Positions 18,162 to 27,652 of a stretch of DNA of 64,000 nucleotides are shown here, piece after piece; position 1 is the first letter of the stretch, and every line of letters starts with the position of its first letter. The translations under genes were made by a program, and so were the position numbers. Source of the DNA: Planctomycetaceae bacterium (GTDB lineage: Bacteria; Planctomycetota; Planctomycetia; Pirellulales; Pirellulaceae); assembly GCA_027487485.1 (NCBI GenBank), contig JAIYDN010000018.1, positions 62,001 through 126,000 on the forward strand, given 5' to 3'. The notes below the pieces were generated by a model. That model was given only the letters and a program-made list of their open reading frames with translations, was not told the origin of the DNA and did not search any database.

Positions 18162-19169
18162 GTGACTGCAACAATAACGGATGGAGTTCAAAAAGCAGCC
18201 GTCTTGCTCATGGCCCTCGAAGAGGACGATGCGGCAATTTTGCTGGCCAAGCTCCCACCGAAACAAGTGGAGCTGGTGTCGCTCGCAATTGCTCAAATGG
18301 ACGCTATCTCCGGCCAAGTCCAAGAAGAGATCATCAACGAATTCTTCGGAGGCCAACCCAGCTCGCTCGGCCACTCCGCTGGTGGCTTGGACCGCGCGAA
18401 GTCCCTGGTGAAGAAGGCTCTGGGTAAAGATGCCGCAGACATGTTAACCATGCTGCAGCAGACACTCGAATCCTTGCCGTTCGGATTCTTGCAAAAAGCC
18501 GACCCGCAAAACGTTCTTTCCTTCATCATGGAAGAACATCCTCAAACCATCGCCGTCGTAATTTGCCACGTCCCTGCAGGGATCGGGGCTGCGATTTTGA
18601 ACGGCCTGCCTCAGCAAAAGCAATTGTCGGTTATCAAGCGCATCGCGGAAATGGGACAAACCAACCCCGAAGCCATTTCGGATATCGAACGCGCCTTGGA
18701 AGTTCGAATGTCGATGGTGATGAGCCATACGTTCCGAAAAGCGGGTGGAGTTCCTGCGGTTGCAGAAATCTTGAACGTCACCGATCGAGCCACCGAACGG
18801 CTTGTCTTGGAATCGTTAGGAAAAGATAACCCCGACTTGGTAGAGGAAATTCGGCGACTGATGTTTGTCTTCGAAGATATTCAAAAGCTTTCGGACAAAG
18901 ACATTCAATCGGTACTCAAGAACGTCGAAACGAACCAATGGGCCATGGCTCTCAAGGGTGCAAGCACGCAGCTACAAGAAAAAGTAATGAAGAACATGTC
19001 CACTCGAGCTGCGGAAATCCTGAAAGAAGAAATGGGGTTCTTGGGACGAGTCAAAGTCAGCGATGTCGAAGGAGTTCAGCAAAAGATCGTCGACGTTATT
19101 CGTTCTCTCGAGGAATCGGGCCAATTGCAACGCCCCGGAGCCGACTCCGAAGAAGAATTCGTTGCCTAA
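18162..19169 (+). CDS. fliG: Flagellar motor switch protein FliG
   Basis: A 335-residue protein matching FliG across its length: GVQKAAVLLMALEEDDAAIL at the N-terminus, the middle-domain EHPQTIAVVICHVP (the EHPQT motif is diagnostic), and a C-terminal domain with the charged helix RLMFVFEDIQKLSDKDIQ that contacts the stator. FliG couples proton flow at the stator to rotation of the C-ring. The start is a GTG at 18162; no in-frame ATG is available nearby and the reading frame is open upstream for about 20 codons. No other flagellar gene is in the window, so the motor genes are scattered. Confidence 0.95.
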   Translation: MTATITDGVQKAAVLLMALEEDDAAILLAKLPPKQVELVSLAIAQMDAISGQVQEEIINEFFGGQPSSLGHSAGGLDRAKSLVKKALGKDAADMLTMLQQTLESLPFGFLQKADPQNVLSFIMEEHPQTIAVVICHVPAGIGAAILNGLPQQKQLSVIKRIAEMGQTNPEAISDIERALEVRMSMVMSHTFRKAGGVPAVAEILNVTDRATERLVLESLGKDNPDLVEEIRRLMFVFEDIQKLSDKDIQSVLKNVETNQWAMALKGASTQLQEKVMKNMSTRAAEILKEEMGFLGRVKVSDVEGVQQKIVDVIRSLEESGQLQRPGADSEEEFVA

Positions 19170-19322
19170 ACGATTTTTTGTTACTATGGGTATTAAGCGG
19201 CCAAATCCGTTCCCTGAAGTATTTCCATTTGGGCTTCGGTTCCAGTTCGCGAAATGCGATCCAGGAGTGGACAACCTTGGCTAGCCCATTTATTCGCTCA
19301 TTGCTTTAGGTTTTGTGGTGTC

Positions 19323-22300
19323 ATGTCCCAAGCTGATGATTCAGATGCCGATCAAACAAAAGAACTTCAGTTTCCAGCCCCCACTTCCGCAACCTCGGAT
19401 TCCAATGTTTCGATCCCAGCCTCCATGGAATCGAACTTGTCTTGGGATGCAGGTGCGGGCGCGGGGCCGGCAAGCAACCAGCTTGGAAGATATCGGCTTG
19501 TCGAAAAGCTAGGGCAAGGCACTTATGGCATTGTTTACCGAGCCCAGGACGCAGCCCTTCATCGATTTGTAGCGCTCAAGTTACTAACTCGCTTTGAAAG
19601 CTCGCAGCAGATCGATGCCTGGCTCATTGAAGCGAGAGTCTTAGCAGGACTTGATCATGCTGCCATTGTTCCCGTCTTTGATATTGGGAAAACGTTTTCG
19701 GGCCAACCCTACATTGTCTCGAAGCTGATCGACGGTGGTAGCCTTTCTCAACGCTTCATGAAAGGGAAATGCTCGATTACCGATGCGGTGCGGATTGTTA
19801 GCCAACTTGCAAGCGCCTTGGACTACCTGCACCATCGCGGGGTTATGCACCGCGATATCAAACCCGGAAACATCCTGACTACCACCCAAGGTGACGCGGT
19901 CCTGGCGGATTTTGGTTTGGCGTTGTCGGAAGCAAGCTTCGGCAAAGGGGCTCGATTCGTCGGCACCCCAGCATACATGAGCCCCGAGCAAGCAAGATTC
20001 GAAGGGCACCGTGTGGATGGGCGTAGCGACATCTACAGCTTAGGCGTCGTCTTCTATGAACTGCTAACGGGTTCGCGCCCCTTTCGAGCCGACAACCAAG
20101 ACGACTTGCTGGATTGTATTCGGAACGTGGAAGTTCGACCTCTTCGTCAACTGAACTCCAAGGTCCCAAGGGAACTCGAACGTATTTGCCTGAAGGCTCT
20201 CTCCAAGAAAATAACCGATCGCTACAGTACCGCCAAAGATCTATTGGACGATCTCCAGAATTGGGATGTGGATTCGGTGCAGGCTTCTCTGCCTGACCTG
20301 CCTGCCGCAGGGAAGATGTCCGTGGAAGATTCAAAAGCTCTTGCCGGCGGAACACCGAGCGAACGAGCGAATTCCACCAAATCGTTGGAGCTCGAAAACA
20401 TCGCCGTGGTGCCACATGGATTGAGACCGTTCGACGCTGGCGACTCCGATTTTTTTAGTTATCTTCTGCCCGGTGCGCGCGATCGTTTCGGCGTTCCGGA
20501 CTGCGTTAGCTTCTGGACAAGTCGTATTCTCAGTCGCGATCCACGCGATGCGTTTCGAGTCGGCGTTCTACTAGGGCCGAGCGGCAGCGGGAAGTCCTCT
20601 TTGATGCGAGCTGCCGTACTGCCGTTAGTCCAGGATGCGTCCACCGTCGTTTTAGTCGAAGCAAAGCCCGATCAACTGGAAGCAAGTCTGCTCAAGCAAA
20701 TCCGCCACCACTTAGCCATGGAAAACGATGGCAATTCGCTTCACAAGCTGATGACCAAAGTCCGTCAACGGACCACGCGCAACCAGGGGCCAAAGCTGGT
20801 ACTGATCATCGATCAATTTGAGCAGTGGCTAAACCATCACCGTGAAGATGCAACCACGGAACTTCATGAAGCTCTGCGGCAATGCGATGGCGTGAACGTA
20901 CAAGCTATCTTGCTTGTTCGCGATGACTTCATGCTTGGTATTTCTTCGTTTATGGACCGTCTTGAAGAACTGCTGCTGCAGAATCATAACTTTGCCACCA
21001 TGGAGCCTTTTGGCGCTGCTCACGCCCAACGCGTCTTGGCTGCGTTTGGACGGGCTTATGGTACTCTTCGCGACTCCATTACCAGTGACCAAGAAGCCTT
21101 CTTGCATGATGCAACGGAGGAGCTTGCACGGATTGGAAAACTGGCGCCCGTTCAAATTGCGCTTTTGTCCGAAATGATCAAGGATAAGCCTTGGACAACC
21201 AGCACGCTTCGCAATCTGGGTGGCATTCAAGGTTTGGGGGTCTCGTTCTTGGAAGAACGGTTGAACGGAGCTAGCGCTCATCCTATCCTCCGATCGAATC
21301 TACCAATCGTCCGCCAAGTGCTTCAGATGATGCTGCCGAACGATGAAGCTGTTATCAAGCCACCTGCTTGCACGCAAAGTGCTTTGCTGGGGCAACTAGA
21401 AGGTATCGCTACAGAAGAACTACTTTTGCGACTATTGCAACTTCTGGATACCGAAGTCCGCCTAATCACACCAACCAGCAGCGCAAGTTCCTTGGGCTCG
21501 ACAGCTAGTGCCAGCGGCTCCACCACAGCAGACCCTGCTTACCAGCTAACACACGATTACCTCGTGCCAACAACTCGAAAATGGTTGGCATCCAGCGACT
21601 CTGAAACAAGATCCGGGCGCGTGAAGCAACAACTCCGGGACTTGTCTTCCTCCTGGAACGCAATGCCCAGCAAAAAGCGACTGCCTACACTTTCGGAATG
21701 GCTGGCGATACGTTGGTTCACCTCGGCAAAGCAATGGACTCAAGCGGATCGCAAAATGATGCGATCGGCAGAAATGCGAATTGGACGATCTGCAGTTCTG
21801 CTCACGACGACCTGCTTGGCAGCGGCCTTTGCTGCATTCTGGCTCTACAAAGATTGGCACTCGCGTGTCCTGGTAACTCGATTGGTTGAAGCAGATACCA
21901 GCGATGTCGTGGATGTGCTCGAAGCCATCGAACCGCATCGAGCCTGGGTGGTTCCCAAATTGCTAACCGCGGAACAAGATTCGACTCAAACCGATGCTCA
22001 ATCGAACCATCGAAAATCGTTGCATCTTGGATTGGCGATGATTGCCTCGAAACCGGATCGTCTGGAATCGCTTCTACCGGAACTCGAAGGAGTAGAAGAT
22101 CGCAATCTGCTGGAAATCGCACTCTATTTGAAACGCATTCGCTCCATCGATGATGAAGCCTTGTTTCAAAAGCTAAACGCTTCTGCGTTGGAGCAACGCA
22201 CGCTCGCGCTCCCCCTGGCAGCCATTCTAGCACAGCGCAATCCTGACCATGCGAGCTGGCCTTCGATGGCGAACAATCTTTGCCAAATGCTTGTTTCAAA

Positions 22301-25300
22301 ACGCAGCACTCAGATCGCCTATTGGCCTGAAATGGTTCAACCGATCCGAAACGTGTTGTTACCCCCTCTGGTCACCATGGGGGAAAAAGCCAATCAAGAA
22401 GGGGCGCCGGTCGAGAATCACTTCGCCCTAGTGTCCTCGCTGGCCTCGGATGACCCCGCTCGATTAGGAAGCGTTTTGCTTTGGGCTCCCTTAGAGCAAA
22501 TACGACAGGTTCTTGAATCCAACGTACCGAAAGAAAAGCTCGCCATTGAATTACGCGAAAAACTGACCTCTTTGGTTCGCACGCCATCCAGCTCGAACCC
22601 GGCGACTTCTACGACCATTCGCGATCGATTGTCGGACGTGCAGGGGGCGGCCGCGACCAACAGCGCCTGGGCGTACAGCGTCCCACTCTCGCAAATTCAA
22701 GAGCGAATCGATGGAATGAAATCGGAAGGGTTTTATCCAACTTCGGTTCGACCATTTGTTAAAAATGGAGAACAGCTTGCTGCTATAGCATGGGCTCTTG
22801 AGGAAACGGAAATCAAGTTCCTGTCAGGGCTGACCGCAAACGAACTGGAAGAACAGCTGAAACAGCAGCAAGAGGCCGGAGCTACCATGCTTGATTTTGC
22901 GGAATACCAGGTGCTCAATACCAACGATCGATCCGTGCCCTCCCCCCCCGAATCGCAGGATTCACAAACACACGGAACAGAGGCAAACGATGCAATGCCC
23001 CAGAGAAAAGAACCGACTTTTCTATGGCTAGGTCTGTGGCAATTGAATCCCAGTTCGCAAAATCGTATTCAGCAAGTTCTGACTCTGAACCAAAACGCAC
23101 TGGAACAAAACAAGTCCGCAGCCGTTTTCAAAGAACTCGGCTACGCCCCTGTTCGTTACGCGGTTCGCGTCTCTCAAGATGGCGATACGCTGAGAAGTGT
23201 TTTGTGGGGCAAAGTGCTCAACGAGAGTGGTGAATCAAGTTCCTGGACAAGAATGGAAGCTGCCAACGGCGACCTTTACCCTGGATACGCGATCAGCGAT
23301 GTTCGTTGTGAAGCAACCCTCCGTGACAATGATCGCGCCGAAACATGGGTCGAATATTACAGCTGGAACCGCTCGGACGATCCAAACAAAAAACTCACTC
23401 CAAGAGACAGTATCAATATCGCCTCCCGAGCCTCAGCAGCTGGCCGGCCAGATATCGCCTTAGATACCCTGTCCAAACATACCGATGCAGACTATGCCAA
23501 GGTCTCAGAACCAATCCTACGCGGCGCCCAGCGTCAATACGCCCGTGCCTATATTCGACTGGGAGAATCCGCCAAGCTCCGCGCCTTGCTGGAGGATTCC
23601 ATCCTACCGGGCAAGTTTGAACAGGCAGAGAAAAACTACCTAGCGTTTCGACTTGCGATCCTAGAATCGGATCGAGACAAAGCGGACACCTTATTCCAAC
23701 AGATCGCCGCCTCTGCAGACGATACAGCCCTTACTGAAGACTACTATCTTCGCACTCTTGCTGTCGCTGCACAAAGCCCATTCAGCTTGCTCATCAATAA
23801 CAGGCAACCGCTCGATGTACTTATCGACCGAGCGCTTGCTGCACCCAACCAATCCAAACTGAAGGATCTCAATACAACGCTGCTGGAAGTCGACTTCGAC
23901 GGACTGAAACAACAGCCTCAATGGCTTCAGTTATTAGAGAAGCAGAAATTGGCCAACCGCTTCACTTGCGCAGCACGCAATCGCGAGGATGTCCAAACGA
24001 GCATCATTTTTAATGCGGGCTCTCTGGACCATACCAGCCAAGCAACTGCCTTGGATCGAGAAGGATACACCCCGACATGCGTGCATGTTTGTGTTGATCC
24101 CAACGGCAATCTGCTTGTGAGCTCTGTTTGGGAACGACCCAAACCGCAAGACTCGGACATCGCGAAACAAGACCGCCGCAAAGCCAACCTGATCCTTGCT
24201 CTCGCAAAACTCAAAGAACTGGATATGCTCCGCGAGGGACTCTCTGAGAAGTGGGGAAAAGGCGTTCAGGCGATCCTGATCACCGAATCCGCAAAGCTCC
24301 TGCCGGCGGAGCCATTTGTCGAAATGTTACGAGAATCCAACTCACCCGAGCTTCAGTCAATCTTGGTATCACTCCTTGGAGGATATCCCCCATCCCAATT
24401 CAGTGAAGATGGTTTCCGCTATCTGAAATTGCGATTGCAAGGCTGGGCAGAATCAGCACCAAAGGCCGGACTGAAGAATGCTTCGGATTGGTGCTTACGC
24501 CAATGGGACCTTCCAAGAGAGAACTCGAACACAGCCTCAAAAATCCAACCCGATCGAAACTGGTTTGTCACGAACGCAGGACACACCATGATCATTCTCG
24601 ATCCCCCAGAACAGGCATTGTTGGGTAGCGATACATGGCGACGCTGGATCAAGATCGATCGACGCTTCGCGATTGGCGAAACAGAAGTTGCCGGAAAGCA
24701 GTATGCTGACTTTCTCAAAGACCCGCGCGTGCAACAATGGCTGAATCAGGATCGAACCGAACGTGCATCGCGATTGGCTGCTCCAGAAATGCCTCAAACG
24801 GGCGTCTCATGGGAACATGCGATTCGATACTGCCAATGGCTTAACGAACTGGAAGGGATCCCAGAATCGCAATGGTGTTATAAGAATGTATGGAACGAAG
24901 ACGGCCTTCCCATCACTCCGGAAGTAGATTACCTCAATCGAACAGGCTATCGAATGCCGACCGAAGCCGAATGGCAATACGCAAATTCCACCAATGCATC
25001 GACGTCATGGGCTTTTGGATCGGATCCCGGTGTCTCTCAATACTACGAATGGACCTCCATCAATTCGAATTTGCAACAACAGCCTGTAGCACAACTGCGT
25101 CCAAACGCTTGGGGCTTTTTTGACCTGGGTGGTAATCTAAGCGAGTGGTGCGACGATTTCTACGATCCGCCATGGCGATCCCCAGAGCAATATTTCGTCG
25201 TAGATAGCGGGAACATGGATTCAGAAGAAGGAACCTATTGCAGTCTTCGCGACGCACGCTTCAGCGCTTCGCCACAACCTTCCAATGTTCCGTCGCGAAA

Positions 25301-25376
25301 GCGACTTTCCTCCTACCTGCAAGGCTCGACCGGGTTCAGATTGGCGCGCACAATATCGCCCACAACGACCAAGTAA
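19323..25376 (+). CDS. Giant Ser/Thr kinase - STAND NTPase - tandem repeat - formylglycine-fold protein
   Basis: A 2017-residue protein. Residues about 53-330 are a Hanks-type kinase: LGQGTYGIVYRA glycine loop, HRDIKPGN near 175, ADFGLA near 195, GTPAYMSPEQ. Around 416-700 lies a nucleotide-binding domain of the novel-STAND type: GPSGSGKSS Walker A and LVLIIDQFEQW Walker B near 493. One membrane span follows at about 823-845, so kinase and NTPase are probably cytoplasmic and the rest outside. Three copies of a YxPxx...G...xxxW motif (near 1135, 1272 and 1580) resemble the bacterial tandem repeat domain. From about 1752 to the end is a formylglycine-generating-enzyme fold (GVSWEHAIRYCQWLNE, GYRMPTEAEWQYA, GGNLSEWCDDFY, GSTGFRLAR). 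The usual pair of catalytic cysteines is not evident, so this part may bind ligand instead of acting on sulfatases. Confidence 0.88.
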   Translation: MSQADDSDADQTKELQFPAPTSATSDSNVSIPASMESNLSWDAGAGAGPASNQLGRYRLVEKLGQGTYGIVYRAQDAALHRFVALKLLTRFESSQQIDAWLIEARVLAGLDHAAIVPVFDIGKTFSGQPYIVSKLIDGGSLSQRFMKGKCSITDAVRIVSQLASALDYLHHRGVMHRDIKPGNILTTTQGDAVLADFGLALSEASFGKGARFVGTPAYMSPEQARFEGHRVDGRSDIYSLGVVFYELLTGSRPFRADNQDDLLDCIRNVEVRPLRQLNSKVPRELERICLKALSKKITDRYSTAKDLLDDLQNWDVDSVQASLPDLPAAGKMSVEDSKALAGGTPSERANSTKSLELENIAVVPHGLRPFDAGDSDFFSYLLPGARDRFGVPDCVSFWTSRILSRDPRDAFRVGVLLGPSGSGKSSLMRAAVLPLVQDASTVVLVEAKPDQLEASLLKQIRHHLAMENDGNSLHKLMTKVRQRTTRNQGPKLVLIIDQFEQWLNHHREDATTELHEALRQCDGVNVQAILLVRDDFMLGISSFMDRLEELLLQNHNFATMEPFGAAHAQRVLAAFGRAYGTLRDSITSDQEAFLHDATEELARIGKLAPVQIALLSEMIKDKPWTTSTLRNLGGIQGLGVSFLEERLNGASAHPILRSNLPIVRQVLQMMLPNDEAVIKPPACTQSALLGQLEGIATEELLLRLLQLLDTEVRLITPTSSASSLGSTASASGSTTADPAYQLTHDYLVPTTRKWLASSDSETRSGRVKQQLRDLSSSWNAMPSKKRLPTLSEWLAIRWFTSAKQWTQADRKMMRSAEMRIGRSAVLLTTTCLAAAFAAFWLYKDWHSRVLVTRLVEADTSDVVDVLEAIEPHRAWVVPKLLTAEQDSTQTDAQSNHRKSLHLGLAMIASKPDRLESLLPELEGVEDRNLLEIALYLKRIRSIDDEALFQKLNASALEQRTLALPLAAILAQRNPDHASWPSMANNLCQMLVSKRSTQIAYWPEMVQPIRNVLLPPLVTMGEKANQEGAPVENHFALVSSLASDDPARLGSVLLWAPLEQIRQVLESNVPKEKLAIELREKLTSLVRTPSSSNPATSTTIRDRLSDVQGAAATNSAWAYSVPLSQIQERIDGMKSEGFYPTSVRPFVKNGEQLAAIAWALEETEIKFLSGLTANELEEQLKQQQEAGATMLDFAEYQVLNTNDRSVPSPPESQDSQTHGTEANDAMPQRKEPTFLWLGLWQLNPSSQNRIQQVLTLNQNALEQNKSAAVFKELGYAPVRYAVRVSQDGDTLRSVLWGKVLNESGESSSWTRMEAANGDLYPGYAISDVRCEATLRDNDRAETWVEYYSWNRSDDPNKKLTPRDSINIASRASAAGRPDIALDTLSKHTDADYAKVSEPILRGAQRQYARAYIRLGESAKLRALLEDSILPGKFEQAEKNYLAFRLAILESDRDKADTLFQQIAASADDTALTEDYYLRTLAVAAQSPFSLLINNRQPLDVLIDRALAAPNQSKLKDLNTTLLEVDFDGLKQQPQWLQLLEKQKLANRFTCAARNREDVQTSIIFNAGSLDHTSQATALDREGYTPTCVHVCVDPNGNLLVSSVWERPKPQDSDIAKQDRRKANLILALAKLKELDMLREGLSEKWGKGVQAILITESAKLLPAEPFVEMLRESNSPELQSILVSLLGGYPPSQFSEDGFRYLKLRLQGWAESAPKAGLKNASDWCLRQWDLPRENSNTASKIQPDRNWFVTNAGHTMIILDPPEQALLGSDTWRRWIKIDRRFAIGETEVAGKQYADFLKDPRVQQWLNQDRTERASRLAAPEMPQTGVSWEHAIRYCQWLNELEGIPESQWCYKNVWNEDGLPITPEVDYLNRTGYRMPTEAEWQYANSTNASTSWAFGSDPGVSQYYEWTSINSNLQQQPVAQLRPNAWGFFDLGGNLSEWCDDFYDPPWRSPEQYFVVDSGNMDSEEGTYCSLRDARFSASPQPSNVPSRKRLSSYLQGSTGFRLARTISPTTTK

Positions 25377-25561
25377 CCCTTTTCTAAGGAAGCGACATTC
25401 TTGCTTCCGAATCGCTGCCTCCAAAAAACCAAAGTAGTTTCGAGATAACTCGTTTTCTTCACGTAGCGTTAAGGTTCGCCCCTCTAACATAGGCACAAGG
25501 GGATCGAATCCTTCACAAATGTCTCAGAATGACTCTACTTTTCTCAAAACGAGGTTTGCTC

Positions 25562-27652
25562 ATGTCTCATCCAAAGAAGCCAAATCGATTTCGGACCTTG
25601 CGTTTAGAAAGCCTTCAAACGCGCGACCTCATGGCAGTTGACTTTGCAGGTCTACTGCGGTCGGGCGATCTGCCCACCTACAGCATCGATGGCACTGCTA
25701 ACAACGCATCCAACTTGGAATGGGGAAGCACGAACGAAAAATTCCTTCGGCTCGCTCGAAGTGAATATGCAGACGGGGTTCAGTCCGTCGCCGGAGCAAC
25801 CGCCCCCAGCGCTCGAGCTGTCAGCAACGCATTGGCCGACCAAGGATCTCAGGATACCGTCAGCAATAAAAACCTTTCAGCGTTTGTTTATGCATGGGGC
25901 CAGTTTCTTGACCATGATCTAACGCTCACCAACACGGGCAATGAAGTCATGCTGATCCCAGTACCCAAAGGAGACACCTACTTCGATCCAAACGGAACAG
26001 GTACGGTAACCATGCGTACCAGCCGTTCCGCTTTCGAATCGGCTACCGGAACCAGTGCAGCCAATCCGCGAGAGCAGGTCAATTCCCTATCCGCTTGGAT
26101 CGACGGTTCAATGGTGTACGGTTCGGACAAAACGACTTCCGACGCCCTTCGGACTTTTGTTGGCGGTAAGTTGAAAATGAGCAATGATGGAATGCTGCCG
26201 CTGAACAATGCCGCAAACTTTCCTAATGGCACAGTCCCTCAGGCTAACATCGGTATCGTGCCGGATGACCAGCTTTATGCAGCTGGCGATGTTCGTGCCA
26301 ACGAGAATATTGAACTGACCAGTTTGCAGACGTTGTTTGTTCGAGAACACAATCGCTGGGCAGACCGGATCGCTCGCGAAAACCCAAGATTGAATGATCA
26401 AGAGATCTACCAACGAGCACGCGCGATGGTGATCGCAGAACTTCAGGCTATCACCTACAACGAATGGTTGCCGGCCGTTCTCGGAAATGCAGCCCCAGGC
26501 AGATACACAGGCTACAATCCCAACGTGAATCCAGGGCTATCAAACGAGTTTGCTACTGCAGCATTCCGATTCGGCCACAGCTTGCTGGGCGATGAGATCG
26601 AGTTTCTTGACGAGAATGGCAAGCCGATCGCAGATGCTGTTCCATTAAGCCAAGCGTTCTTCAACCCTAAAGTCTTGGATGGAAAGCCGATTGACTCGAT
26701 TTTTAAGTACCTAGCGTCCGATCCATCATCGGAACTGGATTTGAAGATTGTTGGAAGTGTGCGCAACTTCTTGTTCGGCGCCCCAGGATCAGGCGGCTTT
26801 GATCTTGCCAGTTTGAACATCCAACGCGGACGAGACCATGGTCTAGCGGACTACAATGATACGCGAGCAGCGATCGGCATGCCACGAGTTCGATCTTTTG
26901 CAGACATCACGAAGAATCGTGATGTCCAAGAAAAACTTAGACAGCTGTATGGATCTGTCGACAAGATCGATCTATGGATTGGACTGCTGGCCGAAGATCA
27001 ATTGCCAGGCGCCAGCGTCGGACCTACCACAGCCAAAATCATTCGTGAGCAGTTCGAACGAATCCGCAGCGCTGATCAATTCTGGTATCAGCGATCCTTT
27101 AGCGGCCCATTGCTCCGCGAGCTTGACAGCACCAAGCTATCGGACGTCTTGAAACGCAACACCTCCATGCGCAATATCCAAGACAATGTCTTTGTCTTTC
27201 GTTCAGGAATAGAAGGGACCGTCTTTGCAGATACCAATTCCGATAACCGTCGCCAACCCAGGGAAGTCGGGCTGGGCAATTGGACCGTCGAACTTGTTGA
27301 TTCCGAAGGAGCTTTAGTCTCTTCCGTAAGATCGCAGCCTAATGGTTCCTATCGTTTTGATGTCCAAACCGGCATTCGGACTGGCGATTACACGGTAAGG
27401 ATCACCAAAGATCCACAAGGCCGCTTATTACCAGAACCCATGTCGCGAAATGCATCCATCACGCGAGGTGACCAGTGGGTAAACCGAGTTGACTTTGGCG
27501 TCCCACCGTCTCGGCCAGCCGGCAGATCGGCAGCCTCTGGATTGAATTCCACGAATTCACTTCAGGCTCCCTTAGTCGATGCTGTAGCGGCCTCGTCCAT
27601 GGATCAAATTCTGAGCGAGACCGAGCTTCGACGCCAATCACGTCGTCGTTAA
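25562..27652 (+). CDS. Secreted animal-type haem peroxidase with C-terminal Cna/SdrD-like domain
   Basis: From the ATG at 25562 (preceded by an AGG-containing site; an upstream ATG at 25529 is less likely) the protein has 696 residues. The N-terminus RTLRLESLQTRDLMAVD is the characteristic start of many secreted planctomycete proteins. The haem peroxidase domain shows the distal-His FLDHDLTLT near 116, REHNRWAD, then the proximal-His segment FRFGHSLLGD near 340. These enzymes use hydrogen peroxide to oxidise halides or phenols. From about 550 an SdrD/SpaA-like beta-sandwich begins (GTVFADTNSDNRR), typical of cell-surface proteins. Its stop shares two bases with the stop of the convergent helicase gene. 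Confidence 0.9.
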   Translation: MSHPKKPNRFRTLRLESLQTRDLMAVDFAGLLRSGDLPTYSIDGTANNASNLEWGSTNEKFLRLARSEYADGVQSVAGATAPSARAVSNALADQGSQDTVSNKNLSAFVYAWGQFLDHDLTLTNTGNEVMLIPVPKGDTYFDPNGTGTVTMRTSRSAFESATGTSAANPREQVNSLSAWIDGSMVYGSDKTTSDALRTFVGGKLKMSNDGMLPLNNAANFPNGTVPQANIGIVPDDQLYAAGDVRANENIELTSLQTLFVREHNRWADRIARENPRLNDQEIYQRARAMVIAELQAITYNEWLPAVLGNAAPGRYTGYNPNVNPGLSNEFATAAFRFGHSLLGDEIEFLDENGKPIADAVPLSQAFFNPKVLDGKPIDSIFKYLASDPSSELDLKIVGSVRNFLFGAPGSGGFDLASLNIQRGRDHGLADYNDTRAAIGMPRVRSFADITKNRDVQEKLRQLYGSVDKIDLWIGLLAEDQLPGASVGPTTAKIIREQFERIRSADQFWYQRSFSGPLLRELDSTKLSDVLKRNTSMRNIQDNVFVFRSGIEGTVFADTNSDNRRQPREVGLGNWTVELVDSEGALVSSVRSQPNGSYRFDVQTGIRTGDYTVRITKDPQGRLLPEPMSRNASITRGDQWVNRVDFGVPPSRPAGRSAASGLNSTNSLQAPLVDAVAASSMDQILSETELRRQSRRR

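Noticed and set aside
24580-25376. Diversity-generating retroelement acting on the formylglycine-fold end of the giant kinase
   Set aside because: No reverse transcriptase gene or template repeat was found in the window, and the C-terminal region shows no adenine-biased repeat copy nearby.
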